A stretch of 64,000 nt of DNA from Oceanotoga teriensis (GCF_003148465.1 NZ_QGGI01000004.1:115006-179005); one strand, 5' to 3'; positions 27,958 through 36,651 are shown, counted from the stretch's first letter. Program-made: numbers and translations. The notes: generated by a model from the letters alone, not told the origin.

Positions 27958-29124
27958 TTGAAAATGAAATTAAATATAAATAATGAAAATTTTTTCGTAA
28001 TTTTTCTATTAATGATAAATGTATTACTCTTTTATATTCCAGTTAATGAAACAAAAAATAATTATGAATATTATAAATCTGAAGTTATTTCTGTAGATAA
28101 TTCTGAAATTCAACAGTTTGGAATTATAAAACAAGGCGAACAATACGTTGAATTAAAAATACTTAATGGGGAAGACAAAAATAAAATAATTATTTTAAGC
28201 AATATTTTAATCGGTAAGATGGAATTAGATAAAAATTTTAAGATTGGAGATAAAGTTTTAATAGAAAAAAACACTAATTCTAATAGTTTAAACTATTCTA
28301 TAGTAGATTTTTATAGAGCAGATTCACAAATATTGTTAATATTATCATTTTCTATAATACTCATATTAATATCGGGCTGGACCGGAGTAAAATCATTACT
28401 TTCATTTACAACAACTATTCTATTTCTATGGAAAATAATGATACCTCTTTTTTTAAAAGGTTATAATCCAATAATAATATCTTTGTTAATAGTTTCGATG
28501 TTAACATTTATAATAATTTTTTTGGTTGCAGGATTCAACAAAAAAGGTCTTATTGCTTTTTTGGGAGCTATTTCTGGTGTATTAATAACAATAATAATAT
28601 CTGAATTGTTTTCAAGACCATTTTATATAAACGGTTCTGTAAAACCATTTTCAGAAACTTTACTTTATTCTGGGTATTATATGCTTGATTTAAATAAATT
28701 ATTTATAAGTGGAATTTTTTTAGCTTCTTCTGGGGCAGTTATGGATATTTCGATGGATATTTCTGCTTCTATGAATGAGGTGAAAAATAAAGCAAAAAAT
28801 ATAAATTCTAAAGAACTTATAAAATCCGGTTTGAATGTTGGGAAAGCAGTTATAGGAACGATGGCTACTACATTACTTTTAGCCTATTCAGGAGGATATG
28901 CAACTTTATTAATGGCTTTTATGGCAAAGAATACTAATGAATTTGCACTAATAAATATAAATTATATATCTTCAGAGATCCTTAATATAATAGTGGGAAG
29001 TTTTGGTTTAGTACTTACAGCACCATTAACAGCAATAATAGGTGGATTTATTTTAAGCTTTGAAAAGAAAAATATAATAAAAATTAACAAAAAAGCAAAA
29101 AATGTTTCTAAACTTGAATTGTAG
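27958..29124 (+). CDS. YibE/F family membrane protein
   Basis: A multi-pass membrane protein of about 388 residues. The first helix (about 15-30) leads to a soluble beta-rich domain (about 40-115), then seven or so helices. The family blocks WTGVKSLLSF, GYNPIIISLLI, SGAVMDISMDISASM and TNEFALINI are typical of YibE/F-like proteins, whose transport role is not established. The frame opens at a GTG inside the GGGGAGTG ribosome site, so the TTG at 27958 is preferred over it. Confidence 0.86.
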   Translation: MKMKLNINNENFFVIFLLMINVLLFYIPVNETKNNYEYYKSEVISVDNSEIQQFGIIKQGEQYVELKILNGEDKNKIIILSNILIGKMELDKNFKIGDKVLIEKNTNSNSLNYSIVDFYRADSQILLILSFSIILILISGWTGVKSLLSFTTTILFLWKIMIPLFLKGYNPIIISLLIVSMLTFIIIFLVAGFNKKGLIAFLGAISGVLITIIISELFSRPFYINGSVKPFSETLLYSGYYMLDLNKLFISGIFLASSGAVMDISMDISASMNEVKNKAKNINSKELIKSGLNVGKAVIGTMATTLLLAYSGGYATLLMAFMAKNTNEFALININYISSEILNIIVGSFGLVLTAPLTAIIGGFILSFEKKNIIKINKKAKNVSKLEL

Positions 29125-29140
29125 AGCTTTTAAGGCATAG

Positions 29141-29172
29141 GAGAAAACTTAAAATTTTTTAAGTTTTCTCTT
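29141..29172 (+). terminator. Terminator after YibE/F gene
   Basis: GAGAAAACTTAAAA with TTTTAAGTTTTCTC form a long stem. The following TT is short, so strength is uncertain. Confidence 0.6.
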
Positions 29173-29204
29173 AAATATTATTTAGAAGTAATTTTTAACT
29201 ATTG

Positions 29205-29233
29205 TTGATAAAATAAAAAAAAAGTGTTATAAT
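29205..29233 (+). promoter_or_regulatory. Promoter of the TetR gene
   Basis: TTGATA (29205-29210) and TATAAT (29228-29233) with 17-base spacing. The palindromic operator at 29247-29259 lies at or just after the expected transcription start. Confidence 0.8.
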
Positions 29234-29246
29234 AAAAAAAGAAAAA

Positions 29247-29259
29247 TGACCATTGGTCA
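29247..29259. promoter_or_regulatory. TetR operator, site 1
   Basis: Perfect palindrome TGACCATTGGTCA just downstream of the regulator's own promoter, fitting autorepression. The same sequence recurs at 29979-29991. Confidence 0.8.
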
Positions 29260-29272
29260 GAAAGGTGATCTA

Positions 29273-29917
29273 ATGAAAGAAAAAATTCCAGAAAAAATAA
29301 ATAAAGAAGAAAAACGTCTAATGATAATAGATGCATCTGAAAAATTATTTTTTGAAAAAAATTATGAAGATACAACAATGACAGAAATAGCTAAAAATGC
29401 AGGAATAGCTAAAGGAACATTGTATCTTTATTTTTCAAGTAAAAAAGATCTTTATTTTTCTGTTGTTGTAAGAGGTTTAAAACTAATAGAAGATTTAATA
29501 AGAAAAAATATAAAAACATGTCATACCGGTATAGAAAAAGTTGTAATGATGGGAAAATCTTATGTAGAATTTTATAAAGAATATCCTGGTTATTATAATT
29601 TAATAGTAAATTATGAGTCTCAAAAAGCACATTTGAATCCAGAAGATCCTCTTGTGAGACTTTCTTATGAAAAAAGTGAAATGATATTTGATTATTTAAG
29701 TAAGTCAATTATAGAAGGAATAAAAGATAAAACTATAAGAAAAGATGTAGATCCACAAAAATTAGCTATGGTCTTGTGGACTCAAACTACAGGAATGGTT
29801 CAGCAAGTAAAACTTAGAGAAATACTTTATAAAAAATGGAGTAATACAACTCCTGAAACTATACTTGATTATTATATAGAGTTAACAAAAAAAACTCTAC
29901 AAAATAATGAAAGTTAG
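29273..29917 (+). CDS. TetR-family regulator of fatty-acid genes
   Basis: A repressor-type transcription factor of 214 residues. The N-terminal helix-turn-helix is TTMTEIAKNAGIAKGTLYLY (about residues 31-50). The C-terminal helical ligand domain (about 60-214) ends KKTLQNNES. The frame is open from 29246, but that ATG lies in the operator, and the ATG at 29273 has AGGTGAT at good spacing. Matching palindromes at its promoter and before fabF suggest it controls itself and the fab operon, perhaps with an acyl-CoA or acyl-ACP as ligand. The target assignment is inference. Confidence 0.9.
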   Translation: MKEKIPEKINKEEKRLMIIDASEKLFFEKNYEDTTMTEIAKNAGIAKGTLYLYFSSKKDLYFSVVVRGLKLIEDLIRKNIKTCHTGIEKVVMMGKSYVEFYKEYPGYYNLIVNYESQKAHLNPEDPLVRLSYEKSEMIFDYLSKSIIEGIKDKTIRKDVDPQKLAMVLWTQTTGMVQQVKLREILYKKWSNTTPETILDYYIELTKKTLQNNES

Positions 29918-29928
29918 CCATTGGCTAA
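29914..29928. promoter_or_regulatory. Related palindrome at the end of tetR
   Basis: TTAGCCATTGGCTAA overlaps the tetR stop and shares the CCATTGG core with the operators. Because T-rich sequence follows, it may instead be a small terminator. Confidence 0.45.
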
Positions 29929-29938
29929 TTTTTATTTT

Positions 29939-29969
29939 AAAACAAAATGACCAACGGTCATTTTGTTTT
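29939..29969. promoter_or_regulatory. TetR operator, site 2, within a long inverted repeat
   Basis: TGACCAACGGTCA (29948-29960) sits at the centre of a 14-bp-arm inverted repeat that extends into AAAACAAAA/TTTTGTTTT. It may act as both operator and tetR terminator. Confidence 0.7.
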
Positions 29970-29978
29970 AAATGATTA

Positions 29979-29991
29979 TGACCATTGGTCA
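29979..29991. promoter_or_regulatory. TetR operator, site 3, before fabF
   Basis: TGACCATTGGTCA, identical to site 1 and extended to TTATGACC...GGTCATAA, lies 44 bases before the fabF start. Confidence 0.8.
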
Positions 29992-30035
29992 TAACATTAA
30001 TTTAATATTTTATTTTAATTTACAGGAGGCTTAAA

Positions 30036-31271
30036 ATGAGAAGAGTAGCTATAACAGGTTTAGGAACTATAAATTCTATTGCAAAAAATATAAACGAATT
30101 TGAAACAAGTCTTAGAGAGATGAAAATAGGTATTGATAATATAACCCAATTTGATACTGAAGATCATAAAGTCACTATTGCAGCTGAAATAAAAAATTTT
30201 GATCCAAAAGATTATATGGATAGGAAAAAAGCAAGAAGGTATGATAGAGTTTTGCAGTTAGCTATGATAGCTGCTGAAGAAGCTATTAAAAATTCAGGAT
30301 TAAATGATGAGAATGATGAATGGAGAGAAAATGCTGCAGTTATAATAGCTTCTGGGATAGGTGGATTTAAAACTCTTTATAATGAATTTAATAATATGAA
30401 TAAAAAAGGGCCAAAATTTGTTAGTCCATTTTTGATTCCAATGATGATAGCTGATATGCCTTCTGGAGTAGTTTCAATAGAAAATAATTTAAAAGGTCCT
30501 AATTTTTCTACTATGAGTGCCTGTGCATCTTCAGTTCATGCTTTAATAACTTCAGCTATGCTTATAAAACATGGATATGTTGATATTGCTGTTGCTGGTG
30601 GAACAGAAGCTTGCATAGATCCAATGCCAATTGCGGCTTTTGCAAATATGACAGCATTATCTCAAAGAAATGAAGACCCAAAAACTGCTTCAAGACCTTT
30701 TGATTTAAATAGAGATGGTTTTGTTATGGGGGAAGGATCTGGAGTTCTAATACTTGAAGAAGAAGAACATGCATTGAAAAGAGGGGCTAAAATTTATGGA
30801 TATCTTGAGGGATTTGGTATGACAGGAGATGCATATCATATAAGTAAATCAGATCCTGAAGGAAAAGGTGCTGCAAAAGCTGTTCAACTTGCTTTAAATA
30901 TGGCAAATATAAAATCAGAAGACATAGATTTAATAAATTGTCATGCTACAAGTACACCTGTTGGAGATAAATCAGAAAAAATAGCTCTTGAAAGTGTTTT
31001 TAAAGAAAACATATCAAAACCTTATATTCAATCCACTAAAACTCTTATAGGTCATAGTCTTGGAGCGGCAGGAGCTATTGAATTAATAGCCAGTATAATT
31101 CAAATGGAAAAAGGTTTTATTCATGGTATGCCAAATTTATTTGAAATTGACGATGATTTTAAAGATTTAAATATAGTGAAAAAAACTGTTGAAAAAGAAA
31201 CTAAGATTATGTTAAAAAATTCTTTTGGATTTGGTGGACATAATGCATCGATTGTTTATACCAAGAGGTAG
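30036..31271 (+). CDS. fabF: 3-oxoacyl-ACP synthase II (FabF)
   Basis: Condensing enzyme of type II fatty-acid elongation, joining malonyl-ACP to acyl-ACP. The catalytic triad is Cys163 (MSACASS), His303 (NCHATSTPVGD) and His340 (LIGHSLGAAG). These positions are the same as in E. coli FabF. The length of 411 fits. AGGAGG precedes the ATG. It is first in an operon through acpP. No fabH or acetyl-CoA carboxylase gene is present, so initiation must be encoded elsewhere. Confidence 0.97.
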   Translation: MRRVAITGLGTINSIAKNINEFETSLREMKIGIDNITQFDTEDHKVTIAAEIKNFDPKDYMDRKKARRYDRVLQLAMIAAEEAIKNSGLNDENDEWRENAAVIIASGIGGFKTLYNEFNNMNKKGPKFVSPFLIPMMIADMPSGVVSIENNLKGPNFSTMSACASSVHALITSAMLIKHGYVDIAVAGGTEACIDPMPIAAFANMTALSQRNEDPKTASRPFDLNRDGFVMGEGSGVLILEEEEHALKRGAKIYGYLEGFGMTGDAYHISKSDPEGKGAAKAVQLALNMANIKSEDIDLINCHATSTPVGDKSEKIALESVFKENISKPYIQSTKTLIGHSLGAAGAIELIASIIQMEKGFIHGMPNLFEIDDDFKDLNIVKKTVEKETKIMLKNSFGFGGHNASIVYTKR

Positions 31272-31279
31272 GTGAACTT

Positions 31280-32122
31280 ATGAAGATTGGAATAGTAACG
31301 GATAATACATGTAATATATCAAAAGAAAAACTTAAAGAATTAAATATTGGTTATGTGCCATTATATATAAATAAAGAAGATGAATTTATAAAAGCAAATA
31401 GACTTGATTTAGAAGATTATTATGAATTTATAAAAAATTCAAATTATGTTCCTAAAACTTCACAGCCATCTGTTAAAGATTTTGAAGAAGTTTATACTTA
31501 TATGATACAAGAGTTTGATTATATAATTTCTGTTCATCTTTCGGCAGTTTTAAGTGGTACATTTAATTCAGCTTTGATGGCGGCAAATATAGTAAATTCG
31601 GATAAAATAAAAGTTATAGATTCTAAATTAGCTTCTTGGGCTCTTGGTTTTTTAATTGAAGATTTAGAAAAAAAAATAAAGAATGATGAAAAAAATTTAG
31701 AAAGTATAATAAATTTTTGTAAGAATTATTATAAAAGAGTTAAAGTTTATTTCAGTGTTGGAGATTTAAATTATCTTTATAAAGGTGGAAGAATAGGAAA
31801 AGCGAAAAGCCTCATGGGAGGACTTTTAAAACTTAAACCAATATTATCATTGAACGATGGAATATTGACACCCATTAAAAATATTAGAGGGATGAAAAAA
31901 TTAAATAAGGAAATAGTTGATATGAGTTTTGAAAAAAATAAAAATATTAAACATATAATGGTTTTACATACTAATAATAAAGAAATTGCAGAGGATATAT
32001 ATTTAAATATTAAAAATAAAAACATAGATCTTGAAATAAGAAAAGATTATATAGATATTGTCATTGGAACACATTTAGGTCCAGATTCTGGAGGTCTTAT
32101 AACTGTTTGGGAGGAATCTTAA
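31280..32122 (+). CDS. DegV family fatty-acid-binding protein
   Basis: A second DegV/FakB-type protein (280 residues), set inside the fatty-acid operon. Family blocks are IVTDNTCNISKE, PKTSQPSVKDFEEVY, HLSAVLSGTFNSA and GGRIGKAKSLMGG. Its stop overlaps the fabZ start (TAATG), so the two are co-translated. That position supports a role in handling fatty acids, for example delivering or capturing acyl chains for phosphorylation. It is divergent in sequence from the DegV protein at 10042, so they probably bind different lipids. Confidence 0.9.
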   Translation: MKIGIVTDNTCNISKEKLKELNIGYVPLYINKEDEFIKANRLDLEDYYEFIKNSNYVPKTSQPSVKDFEEVYTYMIQEFDYIISVHLSAVLSGTFNSALMAANIVNSDKIKVIDSKLASWALGFLIEDLEKKIKNDEKNLESIINFCKNYYKRVKVYFSVGDLNYLYKGGRIGKAKSLMGGLLKLKPILSLNDGILTPIKNIRGMKKLNKEIVDMSFEKNKNIKHIMVLHTNNKEIAEDIYLNIKNKNIDLEIRKDYIDIVIGTHLGPDSGGLITVWEES

Positions 32123-32547
32123 TGCTTATGAACATAGATGAAATAATGGAAATTTTGCCTCATAGATATCCGTTTTTATTAGTAGATAATGTGATTTCTA
32201 TGGATGAAAAATCAATAAAAGCTGAAAAAATGGTCAGTATAAATGAACCGTATTTTCAAGGACATTTTCCGATGTATCCTTTAATGCCAGGTGTTTTACT
32301 TGTTGAAGGAATGGCACAAACAGCTGGAATTCTTCTTTTAAAAGATTATAAAGGACAAAATGTTATACCTTTGTTTATAGGTATAGATAATTGCAGATTT
32401 AAAAAAGAAGTGAGGCCTGGTGATAGAATTGTATATGAAGTTAGAATTATTCAAAGCAAAAAAGAAGTTTATAAATTAGAAGCAAAAGTTTTTGTAAGAG
32501 AAAAACTTGCAGCTAAAGCTGAAATCATGGCTGGAATAAAAAGGTAA
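32122..32547 (+). CDS. fabZ: 3-hydroxyacyl-ACP dehydratase (FabZ)
   Basis: Hot-dog-fold dehydratase producing trans-2-enoyl-ACP in each elongation cycle. The catalytic His is in LPHRYPFLLVD and the catalytic Glu in MPGVLLVEGMAQ. The length of 141 fits. The frame opens at a TTG at 32107, but GGGAGGA lies in that part and the ATG at 32122 is the sensible start. It overlaps the preceding stop by one base. Confidence 0.95.
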   Translation: MLMNIDEIMEILPHRYPFLLVDNVISMDEKSIKAEKMVSINEPYFQGHFPMYPLMPGVLLVEGMAQTAGILLLKDYKGQNVIPLFIGIDNCRFKKEVRPGDRIVYEVRIIQSKKEVYKLEAKVFVREKLAAKAEIMAGIKR

Positions 32548-32558
32548 GGTGAATTATT

Positions 32559-33506
32559 ATGGATTTTTCTGAAAATTCTATAGTTAAACTTTTAAATATA
32601 AAATATCCCATTATCGAAGGTGGAATGGCTTGGGTTGGAACAGCTAAACTTGCTGCCGAGGTTTCAAATGCTGGAGGACTTGGAACTATTGGTTCTGGAA
32701 GTATGACACCAGATATTTTAAAAGAACAAATAAAAAAAATAAAAGAACTTACAAATAAACCTTATGCAGTAAATATTATAATGATAAATCCTTTTATTGA
32801 GGATATAATAAATATTGTAATAGAAGAAAAAGTGCCTGTTGTTATAATGGCGGCTGGAAATCCAGGAAAATATATACCTATTTTAAAATCAAATAATATA
32901 ATAACTGGTGCAGTTGTTTCATCTGAAAATCTTGCTTTAAGGCTTGAAAAAAAAGGAATAGATTTTATAGTAGGTGAAGGAATGGAATGCGGTGGGCATA
33001 TAGGTGATGTTACCACTATGGTAATAATACCAAAATTAACCTCTATTTTAAAGATTCCTGTAATTGCAGCCGGTGGAATAGCAGATGGAAGAGGTATGGC
33101 GGCAGTTTTTATGTTGGGTGCGAGTGGAATTCAAATGGGAACAAGATTTATAGCTTCTTATGAATGTGAAGCACATGAAAATTATAAAAATAAAATTTTA
33201 AAGGCTGGTATAAGAGATAGTGTTATAACTGGAATAAAAATGGGACATCCAGCGAGATCTATAAAGAATAAATTTGTGAAAAATATAAATAAGATAGAAT
33301 CTGAATCAATAGAAGAAGCAGAAAGACTTTTAATAGGAAGTTTAAAAAAAGCTCATATTGATGGAGATAATGATAATGGTTCTTTTATGGCTGGACAAAG
33401 TGTTGGATTAATAGAAAATATAAAAAGTGTTAAAGAAATAATAGAAGATTTATGTTCTGATATGGATTATACTATTAAAAATTTTTCGGGGGTGTTATCT
33501 AAATGA
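32559..33506 (+). CDS. fabK: Enoyl-ACP reductase II (FabK)
   Basis: FMN-dependent enoyl-ACP reductase of the FabK/nitronate monooxygenase family, the final step of each elongation cycle. It shows the TIM-barrel FMN-binding blocks YPIIEGGMAWVGTAKLA, GEGMECGGHIGDVTT, PVIAAGGIADGRGMAA and GASGIQMGTRFIAS. The position between fabZ and fabD favours FabK over nitronate monooxygenase. It overlaps fabD by four bases. FabK-type enzymes are not sensitive to triclosan. Confidence 0.93.
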   Translation: MDFSENSIVKLLNIKYPIIEGGMAWVGTAKLAAEVSNAGGLGTIGSGSMTPDILKEQIKKIKELTNKPYAVNIIMINPFIEDIINIVIEEKVPVVIMAAGNPGKYIPILKSNNIITGAVVSSENLALRLEKKGIDFIVGEGMECGGHIGDVTTMVIIPKLTSILKIPVIAAGGIADGRGMAAVFMLGASGIQMGTRFIASYECEAHENYKNKILKAGIRDSVITGIKMGHPARSIKNKFVKNINKIESESIEEAERLLIGSLKKAHIDGDNDNGSFMAGQSVGLIENIKSVKEIIEDLCSDMDYTIKNFSGVLSK

Positions 33507-34378
33507 AGGCTTTAATTTTTCCAGGACAAGGATCTCAAAACTTATCTATGGGTAAAGAATGTATAGCTCTTGATGAAAGATATGAAAAATATTTTGATAT
33601 AGCAAATGAAATTTTAAATTTTGATATAAAATCTATAATATTTGGTGAAGATATAAATCAACTTACATTAACTGAAAATGCTCAACCTGCAATACTCATA
33701 TGTAGTTATATAAAGTACATTCACAATGAAAGTAAGTATTTGAATATAAAAGCTTTAGCTGGACATTCTCTTGGCGAATGGACAGCACTTGTAGTTTCAG
33801 GAGTTATAAGTTTTGAAGAGGCAGTTGAAGCTGTTCATAGTCGAGGTTTATTTATGAGTAATGCATGTGAACCTAATAAAGGAAGTATGGCTGCTGTTTT
33901 AGGAATGAAAATAGAAGAAATAGAAAAAATTTTAAACAATTATGATGATGTTATAATAGCAAATTATAATTCTCCAATGCAAACAGTTATAAGTGGAGAG
34001 ACAGAACAATTATTAAAATCTATGGACGAACTCAAAGAAAATGGTGCAAAAAGAATAATAAAATTAAATGTTAGTGGTCCATTTCATTCACATCTTTTGA
34101 ACAAAGCTGAAGAGAATATGAGAATCAAATTAGAGAAAATAAATTTTAAAACGCCAAAAATTCCAATTGTTCAGAATGTAAATGCAAAATTTGAAATAGA
34201 TCCATATATAATAAAAGAAAATATTATAAAACAAATAACAAGACCTGTAAAATGGGTAGAAAGTATAGAAAATATGAAAGAAAATGGAATAGATGAATTT
34301 ATAGAAATAGGACCATCAAAAGTTTTAAGTAAAATGATTAAAAATATACTCATGGATGTAAAACTTGAATATGTTTAG
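33503..34378 (+). CDS. fabD: Malonyl-CoA:ACP transacylase (FabD)
   Basis: Loads malonyl groups onto ACP. It has the opening FPGQGSQNLSMGKE, the nucleophile Ser in AGHSLGEW, and the catalytic His in SGPFHSHLL. The C-terminal block is EIGPSKVLSKMIK. The length of 291 fits. It starts inside the fabK stop and is followed by fabG. Confidence 0.95.
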   Translation: MKALIFPGQGSQNLSMGKECIALDERYEKYFDIANEILNFDIKSIIFGEDINQLTLTENAQPAILICSYIKYIHNESKYLNIKALAGHSLGEWTALVVSGVISFEEAVEAVHSRGLFMSNACEPNKGSMAAVLGMKIEEIEKILNNYDDVIIANYNSPMQTVISGETEQLLKSMDELKENGAKRIIKLNVSGPFHSHLLNKAEENMRIKLEKINFKTPKIPIVQNVNAKFEIDPYIIKENIIKQITRPVKWVESIENMKENGIDEFIEIGPSKVLSKMIKNILMDVKLEYV

Positions 34379-34388
34379 GAGTGAATTT

Positions 34389-35123
34389 ATGAATTTAAAA
34401 GATAAAATTATTTTAATTACTGGTGCATCAAGGGGTATAGGATTTGAAATAGCGAAAAAATTTATTGAAAATAATGCGATTGTAATAGCCATATCAAGAG
34501 ATGAAAAAACATTGAATGAAAATAAAAGTGAACTTAAAAATTATATACCTTATCCTTTAGATATAACAGATTCTGAAGGAATAAAAAATTTGAGTACATT
34601 TTTAAAAGAAAATTTTGAAAAAGTAGATGTTCTCATCAACAATGCGGGAATTACAAAAGATAATTTTTTGATAAGGATGAAAGAAAAAGATTTTGATGAT
34701 GTTATAAATATTAATTTAAAAGGAACCTTTCTCATGACAAAGGAAATATCAAAATTTTTTAAAAAACAAAAATATGGTAATATAATAAATATTTCATCAA
34801 TTGTTGGAATAGAGGGAAATTCTGGTCAAACTAATTATTCTGCTGCAAAAGCTGGAATAATAGGGATGACAAAAACATGGGCAAAAGAACTTACTCTAAG
34901 AAATGAAAATATAAGAGTTAATGCAATAGCTCCAGGTTTTATAAAAACAAGTATGACAGAGAACTTATCTGAGACAGTATTAGAAAAAGTTAAGGAAAAA
35001 TGTTTAATAAAAAGACTTGGTGAAGCTGAAGACATAGCTAATCTTGCTTTATTTCTTGCATCTGACAGATCGTCTTATATAACTGGACAAATTATAAGAG
35101 TGGATGGAGGATTAAGTATATAA
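34389..35123 (+). CDS. fabG: 3-oxoacyl-ACP reductase (FabG)
   Basis: Short-chain dehydrogenase that reduces 3-oxoacyl-ACP with NADPH. It has the Rossmann motif TGASRGIG, the NNAG block, catalytic Ser in NISSIVG, and YSAAKAG containing the Tyr and Lys. The end SSYITGQIIRVDGGLSI is typical. The frame opens at a TTG at 34365 within fabD, but the ATG at 34389 has TAGGAGTGA upstream, giving 244 residues. Confidence 0.95.
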   Translation: MNLKDKIILITGASRGIGFEIAKKFIENNAIVIAISRDEKTLNENKSELKNYIPYPLDITDSEGIKNLSTFLKENFEKVDVLINNAGITKDNFLIRMKEKDFDDVININLKGTFLMTKEISKFFKKQKYGNIINISSIVGIEGNSGQTNYSAAKAGIIGMTKTWAKELTLRNENIRVNAIAPGFIKTSMTENLSETVLEKVKEKCLIKRLGEAEDIANLALFLASDRSSYITGQIIRVDGGLSI

Positions 35124-35140
35124 AAGAGGTTGAAAACAAA

Positions 35141-36202
35141 ATGATAAATCATTTTAGAATAGGAGAATTAAACATAAAATATCCAATAGTTCAAGGAGGA
35201 ATGGCTGTTGGAATATCTTTAGATAATTTGGCTTCTTCCGTTGCAGAAGCAGGTGGAATAGGGGTAATAGGTACGGCAGGTATAGGATTATTTGAAGATG
35301 AAAAAAATTATAAAAAAGCTTGTATAGATGCATTGAGAAAATATATAAAAAGTGCGAAAGAAAAGACTAAAGGTGTTGTTGGAGTAAATATAATGGTAGC
35401 ATTAAATAATTATGCGGATATGGTTAAAACATCTATTGATGAAGGAATAGATATAATTTTTTCTGGAGCTGGATTACCTTTAGAACTACCATCATATTTA
35501 AAAAAAGATAGTAAAACAAAATTAGTTCCAATAATATCATCTTTAAAAGCAGCTCAAGTAATAGTTAAAAGATGGATTAGGAAATATAATTATTTGCCAG
35601 ATGCTTTTGTTTTAGAAGGACCCAAAGCTGGAGGACATTTAGGATATAAATATGAAAATATATTTGAAGAAAATTATAGCCTTGAAAAAAATATACCAGT
35701 ATTAAAAAAGTATATGAAAGAATTAAAAGATAATTATCAAAAAGAAATTCCAATAATTGCAGGCGGAGGAATAAACTCCAAAGAGGATGTAGAAAAAGTT
35801 TTGAATCTCGGTGCAGATGCGGTTCAAATGGGAACAAGATTTATTGCAACATATGAATGTGATGCTGATATTAATTTTAAAAAAGCTATAATTAATGCAA
35901 ATGAAAAAGATTTAACAATAATAAAAAGTCCTGTAGGTCTTCCAGGTAGAGCTATAAAAAATGAATTTATAGAATCTTTTAGAAAAGGAGAAAAAAAGCC
36001 ATTTATATGTAATTATCATTGCATAAAAACATGTGATTTTAAAAATACTCCTTATTGTATTGCTAGAGCTTTGTATAATGCAGCTAAGGGGAATATAGAA
36101 GAAGGCTTTGTTTTTTCTGGTTCTTCAGTTGATAAGGTAAATAAAATTCAAAAAGTAAAAGAAATCATAGAAGAAATTTTTGAGGAGGATAAAAATGAGT
36201 AG
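35141..36202 (+). CDS. FabK-like flavin oxidoreductase with Cys-rich C-terminus
   Basis: A second FMN-dependent FabK/nitronate-monooxygenase family protein in the operon (353 residues). It shares KYPIVQGGMAVGISLDNLA, VLEGPKAGGHLG, PIIAGGGINSKEDVEKVL and GADAVQMGTRFIAT. It differs from fabK in a larger insert before the GGH block and in a C-terminal segment with five cysteines (CNYHCIKTC...YC, about 288-304). It could be a second enoyl reductase for other acyl chains or a detoxifying oxidoreductase. The acpP start overlaps its stop by eight bases. Confidence 0.85.
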   Translation: MINHFRIGELNIKYPIVQGGMAVGISLDNLASSVAEAGGIGVIGTAGIGLFEDEKNYKKACIDALRKYIKSAKEKTKGVVGVNIMVALNNYADMVKTSIDEGIDIIFSGAGLPLELPSYLKKDSKTKLVPIISSLKAAQVIVKRWIRKYNYLPDAFVLEGPKAGGHLGYKYENIFEENYSLEKNIPVLKKYMKELKDNYQKEIPIIAGGGINSKEDVEKVLNLGADAVQMGTRFIATYECDADINFKKAIINANEKDLTIIKSPVGLPGRAIKNEFIESFRKGEKKPFICNYHCIKTCDFKNTPYCIARALYNAAKGNIEEGFVFSGSSVDKVNKIQKVKEIIEEIFEEDKNE

Positions 36203-36437
36203 AGAAGAATTATTAAAAAAGGTAGTTTCTATAATATCAGAAAGTTTAGATATTGAAGAAGAAAAGATAAAAGAAGATTCAAGATTAATAGAAGATTTAG
36301 ATGTTGATTCATTGGAATTAGTAGATTTAACAATGGATTTTGAAACAGAACTTGAGGTAAATATAGAAGATTCTCAAGTTGAAAATATAAGAACGGTAAA
36401 GGATATAGTAAATATACTTCAAGAAAAATTAAATTAA
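36195..36437 (+). CDS. acpP: Acyl carrier protein
   Basis: An 80-residue acidic protein. The phosphopantetheine attachment Ser39 is in LDVDSLELVDL. It carries the growing acyl chain for the Fab enzymes. The frame opens at 36180, but the ATG at 36195 follows GAGGAGGA directly. It overlaps the end of the FabK-like gene and is last in the operon. Confidence 0.95.
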   Translation: MSREELLKKVVSIISESLDIEEEKIKEDSRLIEDLDVDSLELVDLTMDFETELEVNIEDSQVENIRTVKDIVNILQEKLN

Positions 36438-36440
36438 TAA

Positions 36441-36477
36441 AAATGAGGATAATTTTATAATTATCCTCATTTTTTTA
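36441..36477 (+). terminator. Terminator of fab operon
   Basis: AAATGAGGATAATT/AATTATCCTCATTT hairpin followed by a T run. Confidence 0.9.
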
Positions 36478-36490
36478 TTTTTCATATACA

Positions 36491-36506
36491 ATGAAATATT
36501 TTTCAT
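36491..36506. promoter_or_regulatory. Shared palindrome, copy 1 (iorA distal)
   Basis: ATGAAATATTTTTCAT. The 24 bases 36483-36506 are identical to the complement of 60020-60043 upstream of the DUF3798 transporter. It lies about 145 bases before iorA. Confidence 0.7.
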
Positions 36507-36584
36507 GATTTATCGAAATAATCCTAAATAAAAAGATATAGCTTTAATAAAAGACAATAATTATTAATAATCTTAAAAATCGAG

Positions 36585-36600
36585 ATGAAAAAAATTTCAT
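36585..36600. promoter_or_regulatory. Shared palindrome, copy 2 (iorA proximal)
   Basis: ATGAAAAAAATTTCAT, identical to copy 3 before kal. It overlaps the expected -35 region of the iorA promoter (TATAAT at 36610-36615), a position that fits repression. Confidence 0.72.
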
Positions 36601-36651
36601 TAACTGTTGTATAATAAAAATGGGAGAATATCAAAGGAAAGGGGAGAGTTT

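Noticed and set aside
35141..36202. Second copy of fabK by recent duplication
   Set aside because: Sequence and length differ too much (353 versus 315 residues, extra insert, cysteine-rich end), so it is an old paralog.
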